This document shows positions 25,987 to 38,298 of a DNA stretch of 64,000 nucleotides, one piece after another. The DNA is taken from positions 3,187,001-3,251,000 of the forward strand of contig NC_066609.1 in NCBI RefSeq assembly GCF_905475345.1. The letters run 5' to 3'. Made by a program: the position numbers and the translations under genes. Below the pieces are notes generated by a model. It did not search any database. It was not told where the DNA came from and saw only the letters and a program-made list of their open reading frames with translations. The stretch's first letter is position 1. Every line of letters starts with the position of its first letter. Origin of the DNA: Vespula vulgaris. Lineage: Eukaryota; Arthropoda; Insecta; Hymenoptera; Vespidae.

Positions 25987-26671
25987 TACATTAATAAATG
26001 ACGAATAAAGGAGATTGTTCTCTAAAAGTCTAGGAGTATTTTATCGGACATCGAAATGCGACCTACTCAAATTTTACGATAAAGGAAGAAAATAGAGAGA
26101 AAAGCGAAATTTGATTCACGATTAGATCTTTCTTGAAACGTTTCATCGTTAAAACGTGGCCCCTCTCAAAGAAAAAATTCGATGCATTAGTATGACGGCT
26201 CCCATGAAAATGATCGAGTAAAGAAAGAGGAAGAAAAAAAAAGGACAACGATTTGTATCTTCAACCTAGAATCGAATGTTTCTCATCTGTGATAATATTG
26301 TGAATCGCCTTGCTTTGATCGATAAGTCTATAATATTTTTACTTTAGACACCGCGAATCGAAATGGAAATGAAAGTTACGAGTTTCGAAAAAATGCTAAA
26401 ATAACGAGAAAACGAATCGATCTTATTTCTTCGATCTTTTCGAATCCCTGATTCGTTTCACATCGCAAGTAACAAATCTGTAAATGAAACGAGGGAAAAA
26501 ATGCTCTTACCTTTTCTTTTCTCCCCTTTCGTTCTTTAATGCGAATTTAGTTGTTAGAAAATCATTTTAGAAGTAGAACGTATATATAGAGGTAATCAGA
26601 CCGTCCGTACGTGGTAGCTACGAAGGATTTATAGATAAAGGTTTCTTCTGAATACACATGGCACAGAAATA

Positions 26672-26721
<50 letters not shown>

Positions 26722-27344
26722 CGCGAAAGAAAGGACGATGAGCACGATGATGCGATGTAAATAAAGAATATTTTTTGCGTTACTTTACATACATACTTGC
26801 AAAACGGTGATGAAGGAAAAAGTAAAAAAGAAAAGAGAGAAAGAAAGATTAATTACCTCTTAGAGAGTTGTAAATATACGCTTGTAATTTAAGTTAGTGC
26901 TTAAAAAAAATTAGAAAAACAAGAAACTGAAAGAAAGAGAAAAACAAGAGATAGTCAGTGATCTATTGTCTTATCGCGAGTACGATTACAAAAATAAGGA
27001 ATATTTTATCCGCGCGTATAAAAATCCTTTGGACTTTCGCAAAACGCTTTTAATTACATGTTTTTCAAATACATAGATACATAAATACGTCGACATGTAC
27101 CGTTATGGCATGGAATCGACCTGTATCATTTATCGAGTAAGGTATTTTAAATTTAAAATTATTAGTCGAACATAAACGCGGGGATTGATCGTGAAAAATG
27201 TTCGTTTCATGATTCGCAAGGCTCCTCCACTCTTATTATATGACCTTCCTTTTGTAGCGCTCACACGACGACGTATACATGCACGTATACATAATACCCA
27301 CACACGTATGCAACACGCCGCAAAGAAAGAAAGAAAAGTAAAGA

Positions 27345-27383
<39 letters not shown>

Positions 27384-27554
27384 AGAGAAATGAAAAGCAA
27401 AAAACACATTAAAATTTTTCGAAAAACGAAAAATTAGCGTGCAATAATTGTTAAGACGTTCAATATATCAAACGTGTATTTTTGATGATGTACGAATCCA
27501 ATTTTCTTCCATTAAGAAGAGGAGAGAGAGAAAGAGAGAGAGAGAGAGGGAGAG

Positions 27555-27592
<38 letters not shown>

Positions 27593-30544
27593 CGTCGTTT
27601 GATTTAACCCTCGCTATTTTTCTTCTTTTTCCTTTTTCTTTCTACTTTTCATTCATCTCGCCTGTGAATCGCATTATTGTAGAGCAGAGTTTGGAAACTT
27701 TACACAAACGATCGTATTAACCGAGTGACAATCCAGCGATTCGTTTCCAAGGGCGACAAAAAAAGAAAAAGAAAAAAGGAAAGTCTTTAATTACTCTACA
27801 CGTACGATCAATGATCCATTGATCCTTCTCCTTGATTCTTCATCGAATTCTTCATCTATGATTCGATAACAAAAAGAAAAAAAGAAAAAGAAGTAGAAAA
27901 AAAGAGTGCATGGAATTATGTTTTATGGACGTAATGCCTTTTTTTATTCTTGTTTTTCGTTTTCCGAAACCGTTCACTTCGTTGAAATAATTCAAAGTGT
28001 GTCCATAAGAGATATGATAAAAAGAACAAGACAAAAAGAATAATGAAATAAATAAAACACTTAAAAAAGAAAGAAAATAGGAAAGAAAAGAGAAACAGAA
28101 ACATAGAAAATTATATTTGGTATGAAAATAAAAGTGAGTTATATGTACCGTGTCCTCACCAATTTGTAGACGTTAAGCTGCGTTATTTGCTCGATTTTAT
28201 CGAGGACCCTGAATTATTAGTTGATCCATATCCACCAAATCGACTATATAGTATAACCGTAAAAGAAAAGAAATACCGAAGAAGCGATGCAATTCGTTTG
28301 AATGCAACGAAATGCAACGAGATGCAACGAGACTCGAAGCTTCGTCCGTTTTTCTTTTTGCGTTCTTTTCCCATAACAAAAACAAATTAAATTAAAACAC
28401 ACCAAAAATAAAAACGACAAAGAAATATGGGAAAAACACATTTACCTTAAGTTAAGTTACGAGACTAGGATCCTAGGCGAAGAAAAAATATTTGTTCATA
28501 GTCCTACGTATAAATAAATAAATATATATATATATACACACACACATATATATATATATATATAAACAATGTTTTATGGAACATTATTATCTGAATAAAA
28601 AATATATTACGTCTTTTATCCACCTCTCTTGAATTTCAACGAGAAACAACGACAAGGAAATCTAGAAGGAAGCTAGAAGGAGACTAGAAAAACAACAAGC
28701 GTCTCTACTCGGTGATTTTCGACATCTTTGCACGTTTCCGTCCGTGTCGCCATTAACGTTTCCTCTCGCACCGTCCATTAGCTAACTTCTTTCTCTTCTT
28801 CTTTATCCACCTACTCTTTCTCGCGAAGAATAACGAAAGAGAGAAAAAGAGAGAGAAAGAGAGAAAGAGGCTCGTTATGTAAAGAATTCACGAACCACCA
28901 CACTCGACGTTAAACGAGCCTCTCTCGTCTCCTCGACCGTAAGACTAATGAGTCTGTTGTTACCCCAATTAGCCGAGAGAGAGGGAGAGAGAGAGAAAAA
29001 GAAAAAATATCCTCGAGTGGTTGACGGTCGCGATACTAAAGAACTTGGTGGTACCCTGCTTTGCCTCTTCTTCCAACATCCGAGCGCGCTAAGTGTTCAC
29101 CTCTTCGACTCGTACGCGGTTTTCTTTGCTCGGGTAGTCACGTAAAAAATAAATGGAGTGTCGGTAAAAGTGCTCCAAGAACGACACGACAATGACGTAG
29201 GCACAGAGTGCGTAATAACTAACCGGCCCTCTCGCGCTAATCCCTGAAAAATTTTCGAGGTAAGTTCTAGTTAGTTTCAGTTCAAAAAAAAGAGGAGAAA
29301 AAGAGAACAATTTCCCTACGACTACAATCTCTTAATGAACAAAAATATATCGAATAAAATCCAGATCAAAAAATTTAGTTGGACGCAATCCTAACAAACC
29401 TATTTTACTATTCCAGTATTATTTTCCTCTCGTAATTAGACGAATGCGTTTTTTCTAACGACCTTATTTCTTTTTTTTTCTTCTCTTTTTAACGTTTGTT
29501 TTGGCGTCGTCCATTGAAACGAAGAGAAAATTTATCTTTGTTATTTTTTTGATTTTTCCGTTTTATGCTTCTCTATTCTTTTTGACTTTATATCGAATAT
29601 AGTTAACAATCGCATAATGAGTTAGAATAAAACGATTAAAAAAGATATACGAATCAAAGAAGAAATATTATACAATAGCGTACATATGTACTTTGTTTGA
29701 TTTCGCGCGAATGCACATGTTGCAGGAATATAATTGACTTTAGGGAAAGACTCGTACGTTATCTAGCGTTGGTTTACTCAGAGCCGATGTACGCCTCCTG
29801 TACGAGTTGCCTTTTCATTCGTCGGTAACACAAAAGGGAATGAATTCCATTGAATCAAATTCAATTGGATGCTTTTGTTTGTTTTTCACTCGCCAAAACA
29901 CAATTCGAAACAATGGTTCGCTCGACGCTTTTGAAATTAAAAGCACTTTCGATTTGTTCAAAAAAACCGCGGAGAGACTGCGTCTAGTTGATAAAAAATG
30001 GCGGCGATGGAATTACTACGCGAGTCAATAATCAATTCTCCGTGATACGAACAACGTCAAAGATCTTAAATCTTTAATTAAAAGCATCATTATTATAATT
30101 GTTTGTAACAATTGAAACCGCACAGTAGCTCTTTTCGATTCTAAGATACATCGTCGATTACTAAGTTACGAACGCCACTGTGGTTAAATGCAGAAACCAA
30201 AGAGTCTCCGTCGGTAAATATATTACGTAACGCAAAAACTATTATATAAAAAGATTATAGTATATGATATGGATCGAAATTTAAATTCTACTAGAGTTCG
30301 TTTACGATAATTTAATATTACATAATAACATAATTTAATATTGCCTTGCTAAATGTAATACATTAACATACAATACTACTCCATAGATATTCATTCGTGA
30401 GCTTCCAGACCATTGATGCGCATTTGACTTTACTAATTATTAAGATCTGAAAGAGAAAGACGATGTCCATTACAAAACGCCATAATATAATTTTGCTGCC
30501 TATTTCCATCGTTCCTAACAATGATGTCCCAAAGGTTCTAAAAG
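25541..30544 (+). other. 3' UTR of the zinc-finger gene and intergenic sequence
   Basis: No further coding exon is recognisable. Candidate polyadenylation hexamers AATAAA occur at 26668-26673 and 26760-26765, with more near 28500-28600 inside a (TA)n/(CA)n tract. Two UGUAAAUA Pumilio-type elements lie at 26756-26763 and 26869-26876, and GA tracts at about 26680-26712, 27349-27380 and 27521-27590. The true transcript end cannot be fixed from sequence. Confidence 0.5.
27521..27590. repeat. (GA)n microsatellite
   Basis: Interrupted GA tract (gaaagaga, gggaga breaks) of about 70 bases, downstream of the zinc-finger gene. Confidence 0.9.
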
Positions 30545-30550
30545 TTTATT
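30545..30550 (-). promoter_or_regulatory. Polyadenylation hexamer of COX7C
   Basis: AATAAA on the minus strand (tttatt on the plus strand), about 170 nt after the COX7C stop codon. A fitting distance for a short mitochondrial-protein mRNA. Confidence 0.55.
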
Positions 30551-30717
30551 CAACTGTACATCACATTCATTCAATGGTACGCTTAAATACTTCTTTAGAT
30601 ATCATTTGACGCAGATGAATATCAGGCATGAATAAGTGTGTATAAACGCAGAAAACTGACATTTCAAGTAAATGTATTGACAAATATGCCTGTATTCGTC
30701 GAAATAGCTTACATAAT

Positions 30718-30993
30718 TTACTTCAGCATCGAATAACGAACGGATAGGAAGGGTAATGAGAAGCCACTTCCAAAAAATACGCAAAATATCATGGTCAACA
30801 CGAGCTTGTTTTTTATCGGGAACGGTATATTCTGTATAACAAAGAAATAGAAAGAATTATATTATGTCTAATGAATGAAGATAGACGATTAAAGTGAGAA
30901 TTTACTTACGTGACCGGGTATACCATCACCCTCATGATCCGACCTTCGTACAGCGCTCGTTGTAAATCTTCTGATTAGTTGTCGCGTAATCAT
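30718..30993 (-). CDS. COX7C: Cytochrome c oxidase subunit 7C, mitochondrial
   Basis: Two exons, 30910-30993 and 30718-30831 (stop TAA), joined at gtaagt/tatacag in phase 0, give 65 residues. The family is about 63 aa. The N terminus MITRQLIRRFTTSAVRRSDH closely follows the vertebrate pattern (IRRFTTSVVRRS), an amphipathic, arginine-rich matrix presequence. The mature part has the family's IPFPIKNK start and a single membrane helix around FCVFFGSGFSLPFLSVRYSMLK; the mammalian equivalent is FGSAFATPFLVVRHQLLK. It is a small transmembrane subunit of respiratory complex IV in the inner mitochondrial membrane. The start is the only ATG before the presequence. It lies head to head with MAN1, 575 bp from its ATG, so the promoter is probably shared. 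Confidence 0.95.
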
Positions 30994-31568
30994 TCTAAAG
31001 AATAATAATTTTCTAATATCTTTTTTGGCGGAACTGTTCGCTCTCTGCTCACCTGCTCAAACTACCTTCTTAAAATGGCGTTGGTTATCTAGACTCGACA
31101 CGAAGCATAGAAATAAGCACAGATAGAGATCAAGAATGACTCAAGAGCGAATGTTTGTTAAAAGCGCTCTCTAACGTTCTGTGAACGAAACAATCTAACG
31201 GAATAAAAGCTGCCTTACTTTCGGACAAACGAACCAATAAGATACGTACTCAAAGAATCTGTATGGAACGCTGTATCGGCTAACTATGGCCGTTAGAAAA
31301 TTGCGCCATGTTTTAGTTCACGAGTGGATTGTTTTCTGAAAGTGGTCTATGAGAGAAATCTTTCCTGAATAGCCTAGTTCTATAAGATTGCCAAAAAAGA
31401 AGCTAAAAGAAGTTGCACGTGTGCATGATACATAGATCAAAGGAAAATTGTGAAACAAAGACAAATTATTGACAATCTCGAATTAATCTCTTCGTCTTTT
31501 TAATTCATCGTGCGTAAATTTAATGCGCCAGTTAATACGTGTGGATCGAATTGTTTAAATATTTCATT
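30994..31568. promoter_or_regulatory. Bidirectional promoter region between COX7C and MAN1
   Basis: 575 bp separate the two divergent start codons, including both 5' UTRs. No clear TATA box is seen on either side. Three ATGGC-core motifs of the Pho/YY1 kind occur: AAAATGGCG (31072-31080), ATGGCCG (31286-31292) and, on the other strand, GCCATGTTTT (31305-31314). A shared promoter is inferred from the arrangement. Confidence 0.6.
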
Positions 31569-34500
31569 ATGGTTTTGGTAAACAAAATGTCGGTAGATAG
31601 TCTCAGTGATGCAGAATTACGTAGTAAACTCATGGAATATGGATACCCGGTAGGCCCTGTAACACAGACAACCAGAAAAATACTAGTTAAAAAATTAAAG
31701 AATCTTATAGAAACCCGAGGTTTCGCTGGAACGCGTCATTCGTTAGCTGCCAGGTATAACTTACATCTAATATCTTCTTATTTATATTTACCTTTAGAAT
31801 GGTTAATGAACTTGACTCACAACTTCTCTATAAAGATATTTTCTAATAATTTTAATCATTTACAGATATAGCAGTGATGAAACCGACGAGGATACAGCTT
31901 CAACTGTGGTTAAAAGAAAAAAATCGGCTTCGAGTACGCGTCGTCAGACTTTGGCTAATCCTATGCCACCTCCATCTTCCACAGTACCTATACCTTCTGA
32001 ATCTAAAAGTTTGGTCAAAGATTCCAATGTGGAAATAGTTGATAATGTTATACCTGAATCGGTTGCTGGTCCAACATTTGCTAATCGTACTATTCCAAAT
32101 ATACAAAAGAAACATTCAAAGATTTATAACTCAGCCAATCTATCGGATGGTTTAGAAACTGGTTCAGATTCGGACATTAGAGAAGAAACTGGATCGACGT
32201 ACTCGCAATCTAGATATTTGACTAGCGTTGGAAAGTTGTACGCTTCCAAACCGCATACCGAACACATGATCGGTGAAGATCAATCTACAAAATCATACGA
32301 AACAGTGTCAAGACCGGTACATACTCTTAAAGATAATAAATATGTTGAGCCGGCTTTTAAAACTTATACTACTTTTATACCATCGACTAAAGAAGATGCG
32401 ACTGGAAGAGATTCAAGAGATTTGCTTTCAAATTATGAGACTCCATTTTTATCAGAATTTACACGAAGGCTCAGTTCAAGAACGTTGTTAGATCCTCCTG
32501 CGATGTCCCTCTCAACTAATATAAGCAGTAAATTATTACATCGACTTGATCGATTATTAAATGTTTGATTGAAAGCCGTCTAATTAATTTTCATTCGCAG
32601 GCCCTACGATACGACACACATCGTCCGTTTTACCAGAAACAAGAGAAAAGGATTCCAATGGTCATTTCTCCTCGTTAAGATCTTTGTACACGACTTCAAC
32701 TTCGAGGTACGTAGAAACATATCAAATACAATTCTGCATTGATATCGTGACATAGATAATTTTTGTTCAGTTCAAGACCCGTTGTTACAACTACTGATAG
32801 ATCTCGCAACGCTATTGGTAAAACATTCAAATCTACCTCTAATAAGGAAGATTTACGGAACAACCAAAATATGGTTTCGGTAATACTGGTGGTAGTACTT
32901 GCTTCATTTTTCGGAATTCTGGCAATAATATACTTGGGGCTTGGTGGTAAAGGTGAAACTTTCCCATCATTGTCAATGGGTAGGTATGCAGAAGCATAAT
33001 CTAATTATGTAGTATAAATTTATTTTCATATTATTCCTAGTAAATAGTAAGACAATTTATATATCCGATTATTTTTATTAACTTTTTTGACTTTCTTACT
33101 AATGCTATGATACGAACAAAAATGCAGCAACGCCATATCCGGTTATTTCTTTCTTTTTTTCTTTCTTTCTTTCTTTCTTTCTCTTTTCTTTCTCTTTTGT
33201 TTCCTTCTTTTTTAATCTATTTTAAAAGTAATTACAAAGCATTTTTAAAAATATATTTTATCTGTTCAGTTATGTCCATTTCTGTATAAAATGCAGTTGC
33301 TTAGAAATGTCAAGCGTCCAAAATTCCTTAATGTGTATTCTCTTTTGAAATGTCTAATAAATATTATATGTTGATTATATTATCAGTTTCCACATTTTAT
33401 TTCCTGTTCCCATTATTTAAATATTTCATTTAACAATCGTATCATTTGTCACGTTAAGTTTACTACATAAAATTCTTTTTACCTGCATTTAATACAGCTG
33501 CTTAATGTTTAAGCGTAATTGAATAAAGATAAATCAAAAAAATTCCGTTATAATGATTTGTAAGAATTAACACTTTGTGAATTTATAGATAGCGATATAC
33601 CGCTCTGTTTTATGGGAACACCTGATCTCAAAGCACCTGGAGTTAATTGTGTAATGAAAGAAAATGTAGAATCTGTATTACAATTGTTAAAACGACTCCA
33701 ACCAATTTTATTGAAGAAGGCAATATCCGTGCTGTGCGACAATTCGAGCGATATACCATATCTAACAGACTCTGAAATTATGGATATGTTTGCAAACAGT
33801 AAAGTGGTATGTTTCTGACTTTCTTCTTACGGTTAAAATATACGTATTAAAATATGTGATACAAGTCAATTTTACAGACACCTCTAGAAGTGAAAGAAGA
33901 TTTACAAAATGCACAACTTCTTATTATTAGGAATCCTCAATGGGGTATTTCGCTCATTGACGTAAGCGATGGCGATAAGGCATCCGGAGAAGTATTGAAT
34001 TCGTTGGTAAAGTTTTAAAAAATGCTCAATTATCTCATGCAGATCGATAATATGTTATCGTTGTTATAATATTTACTAACAATGTTCAAAAGAAAACACA
34101 GCATGTTTTTGTTGCAGGATAGTATATTCCCAGCACGTATGAATGGAAAAATAGGGATGGTCATATTACATCCAGAACTGCCATTACAGTGTCATATAAA
34201 GAATAAGTTATTCACCATTTTTTCAACTCTCCTGATAATCTCCCTTGGTAAATTCCTGACAGATAGCTTATTCGAAGAGAGCGCTTAAAAATTCTACAAA
34301 TATATATGAATTAATATTTTAAATGTAAAAAAGAAGTAATATACATGACATAAATATTTTGCGTTCACGTGGTACTATCGTGTTGAAAAAAAAAAGGAAA
34401 AAAATATGGACTGTTTTATTATCCGAATAGAAAGCGATGATATTTAGATGTATGATATTTATGATATATTCGTAGGCCTTTTAGCAGTTATCGGGACGCA

Positions 34501-35168
34501 GAAACTATTCGTTTGGTATAAAAGATACCAAAAATCCGTGGAAAGAGAAGTATTTAAGCTAGTTAGCGAAATCATTAATGTGGTTGAACAGCATCATCAA
34601 AATGCAGGACTGTCACCTTCCGGTTCGACGCAAGACATTTTTCTTGCGATAAATCATGTGCGAGATAATCTGATTTTACCAAAAGATCGTAAAAGGATGG
34701 CTGGATTATGGGAGAAAGCTGTTAGGTTCTTGGACGAAAACGAATCTAGGTGGATTAGTTGGCTTATTTTTTTGCATTGTAAAACGAATCAATCTGCTAA
34801 TAAATATATACATATTATATGTATATATGTATGTAACTATAAATATTGTTATAATTTGCAGAATTCGAAGAGAAGTGCAACAAGTTGCTGGAGAAGAATT
34901 TCACGTGTGGCGTTGGTTACCTAATAATACTCTAAACAAGTCTAACGCGCAAAGTCCGTCATTGAATAAAAAGTCAAAAGTTTGGCAAGGACAAGCGTTT
35001 GAAACTATGGAAGGATCGGTTAATAGTTTAACTTGTTCACCGACACCCTGCTTAAAGATAAGACATATGTTCGATCCAGATGCGTATGTATTATTTTGTA
35101 CGTTTTTTTAAATCGACATATATATATATTTATCGCGATCAAAATAATTGACGATGAATGAGTTGTTT

Positions 35169-35201
<33 letters not shown>

Positions 35202-35629
35202 ATATATATGTGTATTACGTATACAGCGAGAATGACGACAATTGGGAGATCAAAATACAAGATGCCATTTTAGAAAAGTGTGGAGAGGGAGTGAAAATAC
35301 TTCATATTCGAGTGGATCGTGGGAGCCGAGAAGGTTGTGTTTACATGAAGTGTATATCGCAAGAAGATGCTGGAAAAGCCTACAGAGCATTGCATGGCTG
35401 GTGGTTTGACGGTAAGCTTCGATTTTATCCAAATAAGTGTAAATAACGTGTTAACCTTATTATATGTTTATTTCTAGGTCATTTAGTTACGGTCAAATAT
35501 TTGCGACTCGAACGATATTACGAAAGATTTCCAGATGCAGTGCATTGCACGACACCTTTAAAGCCAAGTAACAATAAACGGTTGTCTATGCAGGCACACT
35601 ATTGGCAAAGTCCATTAGAATCTAATTAA
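31569..35629 (+). CDS. MAN1: MAN1/LEMD3-type inner nuclear membrane protein
   Basis: Eleven exons: 31569-31753, 31866-32527, 32601-32706, 32771-32979, 33589-33806, 33878-34006, 34118-34247, 34476-34749, 34862-35083, 35227-35411, 35478-35629. They sum to 2472 nt, 823 aa. Order: LEM domain (about 7-50, SLSDAELRSKLMEYG...GPVT), a long Ser/Thr-rich nucleoplasmic linker, TM1 (about 352-376, MVSVILVVVLASFFGILAII), a lumenal domain with cysteines, TM2 (about 532-553), a winged-helix-like MSC segment, and a C-terminal RRM-like UHM fold (about 705-800). That is the MAN1 architecture: BAF binding through LEM, and R-Smad binding through the C-terminal fold in known members. ATG 31569 (A at -3, G at +4) was chosen. 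A second in-frame ATG at 31587, also with good context, would remove six residues. LEMD2 is less likely because it lacks the UHM. Confidence 0.93.
35169..35213. repeat. (TA)n(TG)n(TA)n repeat in a MAN1 intron
   Basis: Compound dinucleotide tract filling most of the 3' half of the 143-nt intron before the exon at 35227. The acceptor there is cgtatacag with no normal pyrimidine tract. Confidence 0.95.
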
Positions 35630-35633
35630 TAAA
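35628..35633 (+). promoter_or_regulatory. AATAAA hexamer overlapping the MAN1 stop codon
   Basis: The stop TAA occupies 35627-35629 and the hexamer AATAAA runs 35628-35633. If used, it would give a 3' UTR of only about 20 nt. Further A/T-rich hexamer-like sites lie downstream, so use is uncertain. Confidence 0.4.
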
Positions 35634-37375
35634 CACTGTGTAATTGCTCATCATATCTTAAAAAGAAAAAAGAAAAAAAGAATTGAATTTATTTTATATA
35701 ATCGTTTGTATCCGAGATCTATTGATATACTTTTTATGATTCGCTATAATCTCAGCAATATGACGCGAAATGATTTAAATTTGAGTCGCTTTTTTTTTTT
35801 TTTTTTTTTTTTTACACCATTTTCATCATCATCTTAAAATAATTTGTACATTTTTTTAATCTGACATTATTTAAAAAAAAGGTACATTTTTCATCTATCA
35901 AAAGAAAAATCTTTATGTCATTGTAAAAATGTAATGTAAAAACTAAATTTTATAGAACCGTAGAGTAGTAATATAGGTGGGTACCAGATTATCAAAGAAT
36001 AATATATCCTTTAGATCTCTTTTTCTCCTATACTACTTCTAATATCGATTAATTCCTTCCTAAATACAATTTTACGTTACGTTTTATCTTATGGACGATA
36101 AAATCCCCGATTCAATCTATGTTTCTTTTTTGTTCTTTTATTATTATTTAATGATTGATTCGCGAAAAGTTATTTATTTTATATATTCTTTTTTTTTTAC
36201 ACTTTAATTACCGCTTGATATCTGGACCTGATTAATAGCTAATAACATAAGGACGTTATTAACCTGTTAACTGTGGAAGACGAATTTTTATTTTTCTGGA
36301 CATAAAAGAATAAATAAGTATATCACTAATTACAAAAATTATATTAGTTATACTTATCATCCGTAGAAATACTTATCATTCGTGCTTTTGACAAATATTT
36401 GTCATATATTCGTATTCACCGATCGACTATTTCTCCGGTTAACAGATTAATATTTCACTTGAAGCCTACAAGGTGGGTGCTTAAGTATTGAAAGTGTCCT
36501 TAAAAGCACCCTGTAATAGGATCACTAAGATTAAGTTATGAATAAGGACAGAAGTCAATGAGAAATCTGTCTTATGTAATGAATTTGTACTAACTTTTTA
36601 TTTTACGTTTAATAAAAGTAAAGATCGGATATAGAATTTTTATCTTGACACATTGTCAGCCGGTAGGATAAAATAACGTTTAAGACTCTCTCACCCTCCC
36701 TCTATTTCTCTCTTTCTTTTTAGATAAGTTTAGTTTTGAATATATGTACAGAAATGAAATTTCTGAGAAAATTTAAGAAAATTAGAGTACGTTATTGTTT
36801 TGTAGCCTGTTCAGTTTTGTTCATCTTCTTGGAAAACATTCAGAAGAATAGATGATTAATAAAAAAATAATCATAAAAACATATTCCTACAAAAAGCGCA
36901 GATTTTGTGAAATTTCTTCATATAGGAGTGAATGTTTTACTCGCTAGCTTCTCTTTAAAAAATACATAATAAATTTTCTTTAATATGCAACTACTCTTTT
37001 CGACTCTTTTACAGACGAAACTACTTATTTTTTATTATCCTTTTATTTTTTAAATTAATCAAGATTTTTTATATTATTTTTAATTTTAAATATACATTCT
37101 TCAATTATATTTAAGTTTTTATACTATCATGTTGCACATTTTATTCAGTTCAATGGAATGTATAAACAAGTAATATTCTTTGATAAAACGAAATTCCGCC
37201 GACTACATATAATATTTTCCATCGCCAGCTGACGATGTGTTAATTTAAAAATAGATATGTATACGGGACGATATTAGAATATAAAGTTGTGAATCGTATA
37301 TACTTTCTTCCCATTAAAAAAAAAAAAATATCGCTATGTAATTACTCTCTTGCACAAAAGTTATTAATTAATATG

Positions 37376-37419
<44 letters not shown>

Positions 37420-37694
37420 GTCTTATTTTAGTATGTATACTAATATTTAAAAACTATTCAGGACAATTTCACTACTAATTGATACGATAAAAACTATATT
37501 GCATTAAGTAAGATAATATGTGATACTCCTTTCAAAATGACTAATAAAAAAACATTACGTGTAAGGCGAAGAAGATGAAGTCGTAGAGTTAAATATCAAA
37601 GTTATAATATTTAGTCCCGATAGAATTTACTTATCAAATATATAATAATCAGTAATCGCCGTAAATATATCTTATTTAAAAACAATTGATGTTT
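35634..37694. other. Intergenic region between convergent MAN1 and ABCG genes
   Basis: Very AT-rich, with no coding segment recognised on either strand. It holds a poly-T run of about 22 bases (near 35791-35813) and a (TA)n tract (about 37380-37418). The 3' UTRs of both genes end somewhere inside it. Confidence 0.6.
37380..37418. repeat. (TA)n microsatellite
   Basis: About 40 bases of alternating TA between the convergent gene ends. Confidence 0.95.
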
Positions 37695-37700
37695 TTTATT
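37695..37700 (-). promoter_or_regulatory. Candidate polyadenylation hexamer of the ABCG gene
   Basis: AATAAA on the minus strand (tttatt on the plus strand), about 140 nt after the ABCG stop codon, just beyond the (CT)n run at 37711-37762, which would be in the 3' UTR (GA in the mRNA). Confidence 0.45.
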
Positions 37701-37709
37701 GTAAAAATA

Positions 37710-37710
<1 letters not shown>

Positions 37711-37762
<52 letters not shown>
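37711..37762. repeat. (CT)n microsatellite in the probable ABCG 3' UTR
   Basis: Uninterrupted CT run of about 50 bases. It reads as (GA)n in the minus-strand transcript. Confidence 0.95.
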
Positions 37763-37764
<2 letters not shown>

Positions 37765-37839
37765 TCTTTCTCTCTTTACACCAAAAAAAGAATAAGAAAC
37801 ATTAAGGTCGTTGAAAATTGAAGTAAAAAAAAAGAAAAA

Positions 37840-38263
37840 TTATTTCCTAATACAATGCAGTTTCCATCGTAATGTACAATATGTGAGGACGTGTAAAGAA
37901 AAAATCCAAGCGAGCATAACACTCACGATAACGTGAAATTTTACCGATTGCATGTTCATCGTTGATAGAATTTCTTTCGGAGAACGCCAATGACAATATA
38001 TATCCGTGCAAAGCAAAGGTTCTCTATCGAAACCATAAATGGCTTGCATGATACCTTCGAAAGCATATCTGAAACAATAGAAACAGAATAAAAAGTAAAT
38101 TTTCCATTTCTTTCTTGACTTGTGTACTTAGAAAATCATTCTCACCTGAAGAAACTGATCGTGCAAAATGGTTGATAATACGATGCGATTTCATTGAGTT
38201 TTAAAAAGAAACCCGCGAATAAAAACATCGGAATGCTCAATGCAGGAATGAGGAATGTTCCAA

Positions 38264-38298
<35 letters not shown>

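Noticed and set aside
30222..30231. ATTACGTAAC, matching the Drosophila nuclear respiratory gene element
   Set aside because: It lies downstream of the COX7C stop and poly(A) site, not in the promoter, so a chance match is likelier.
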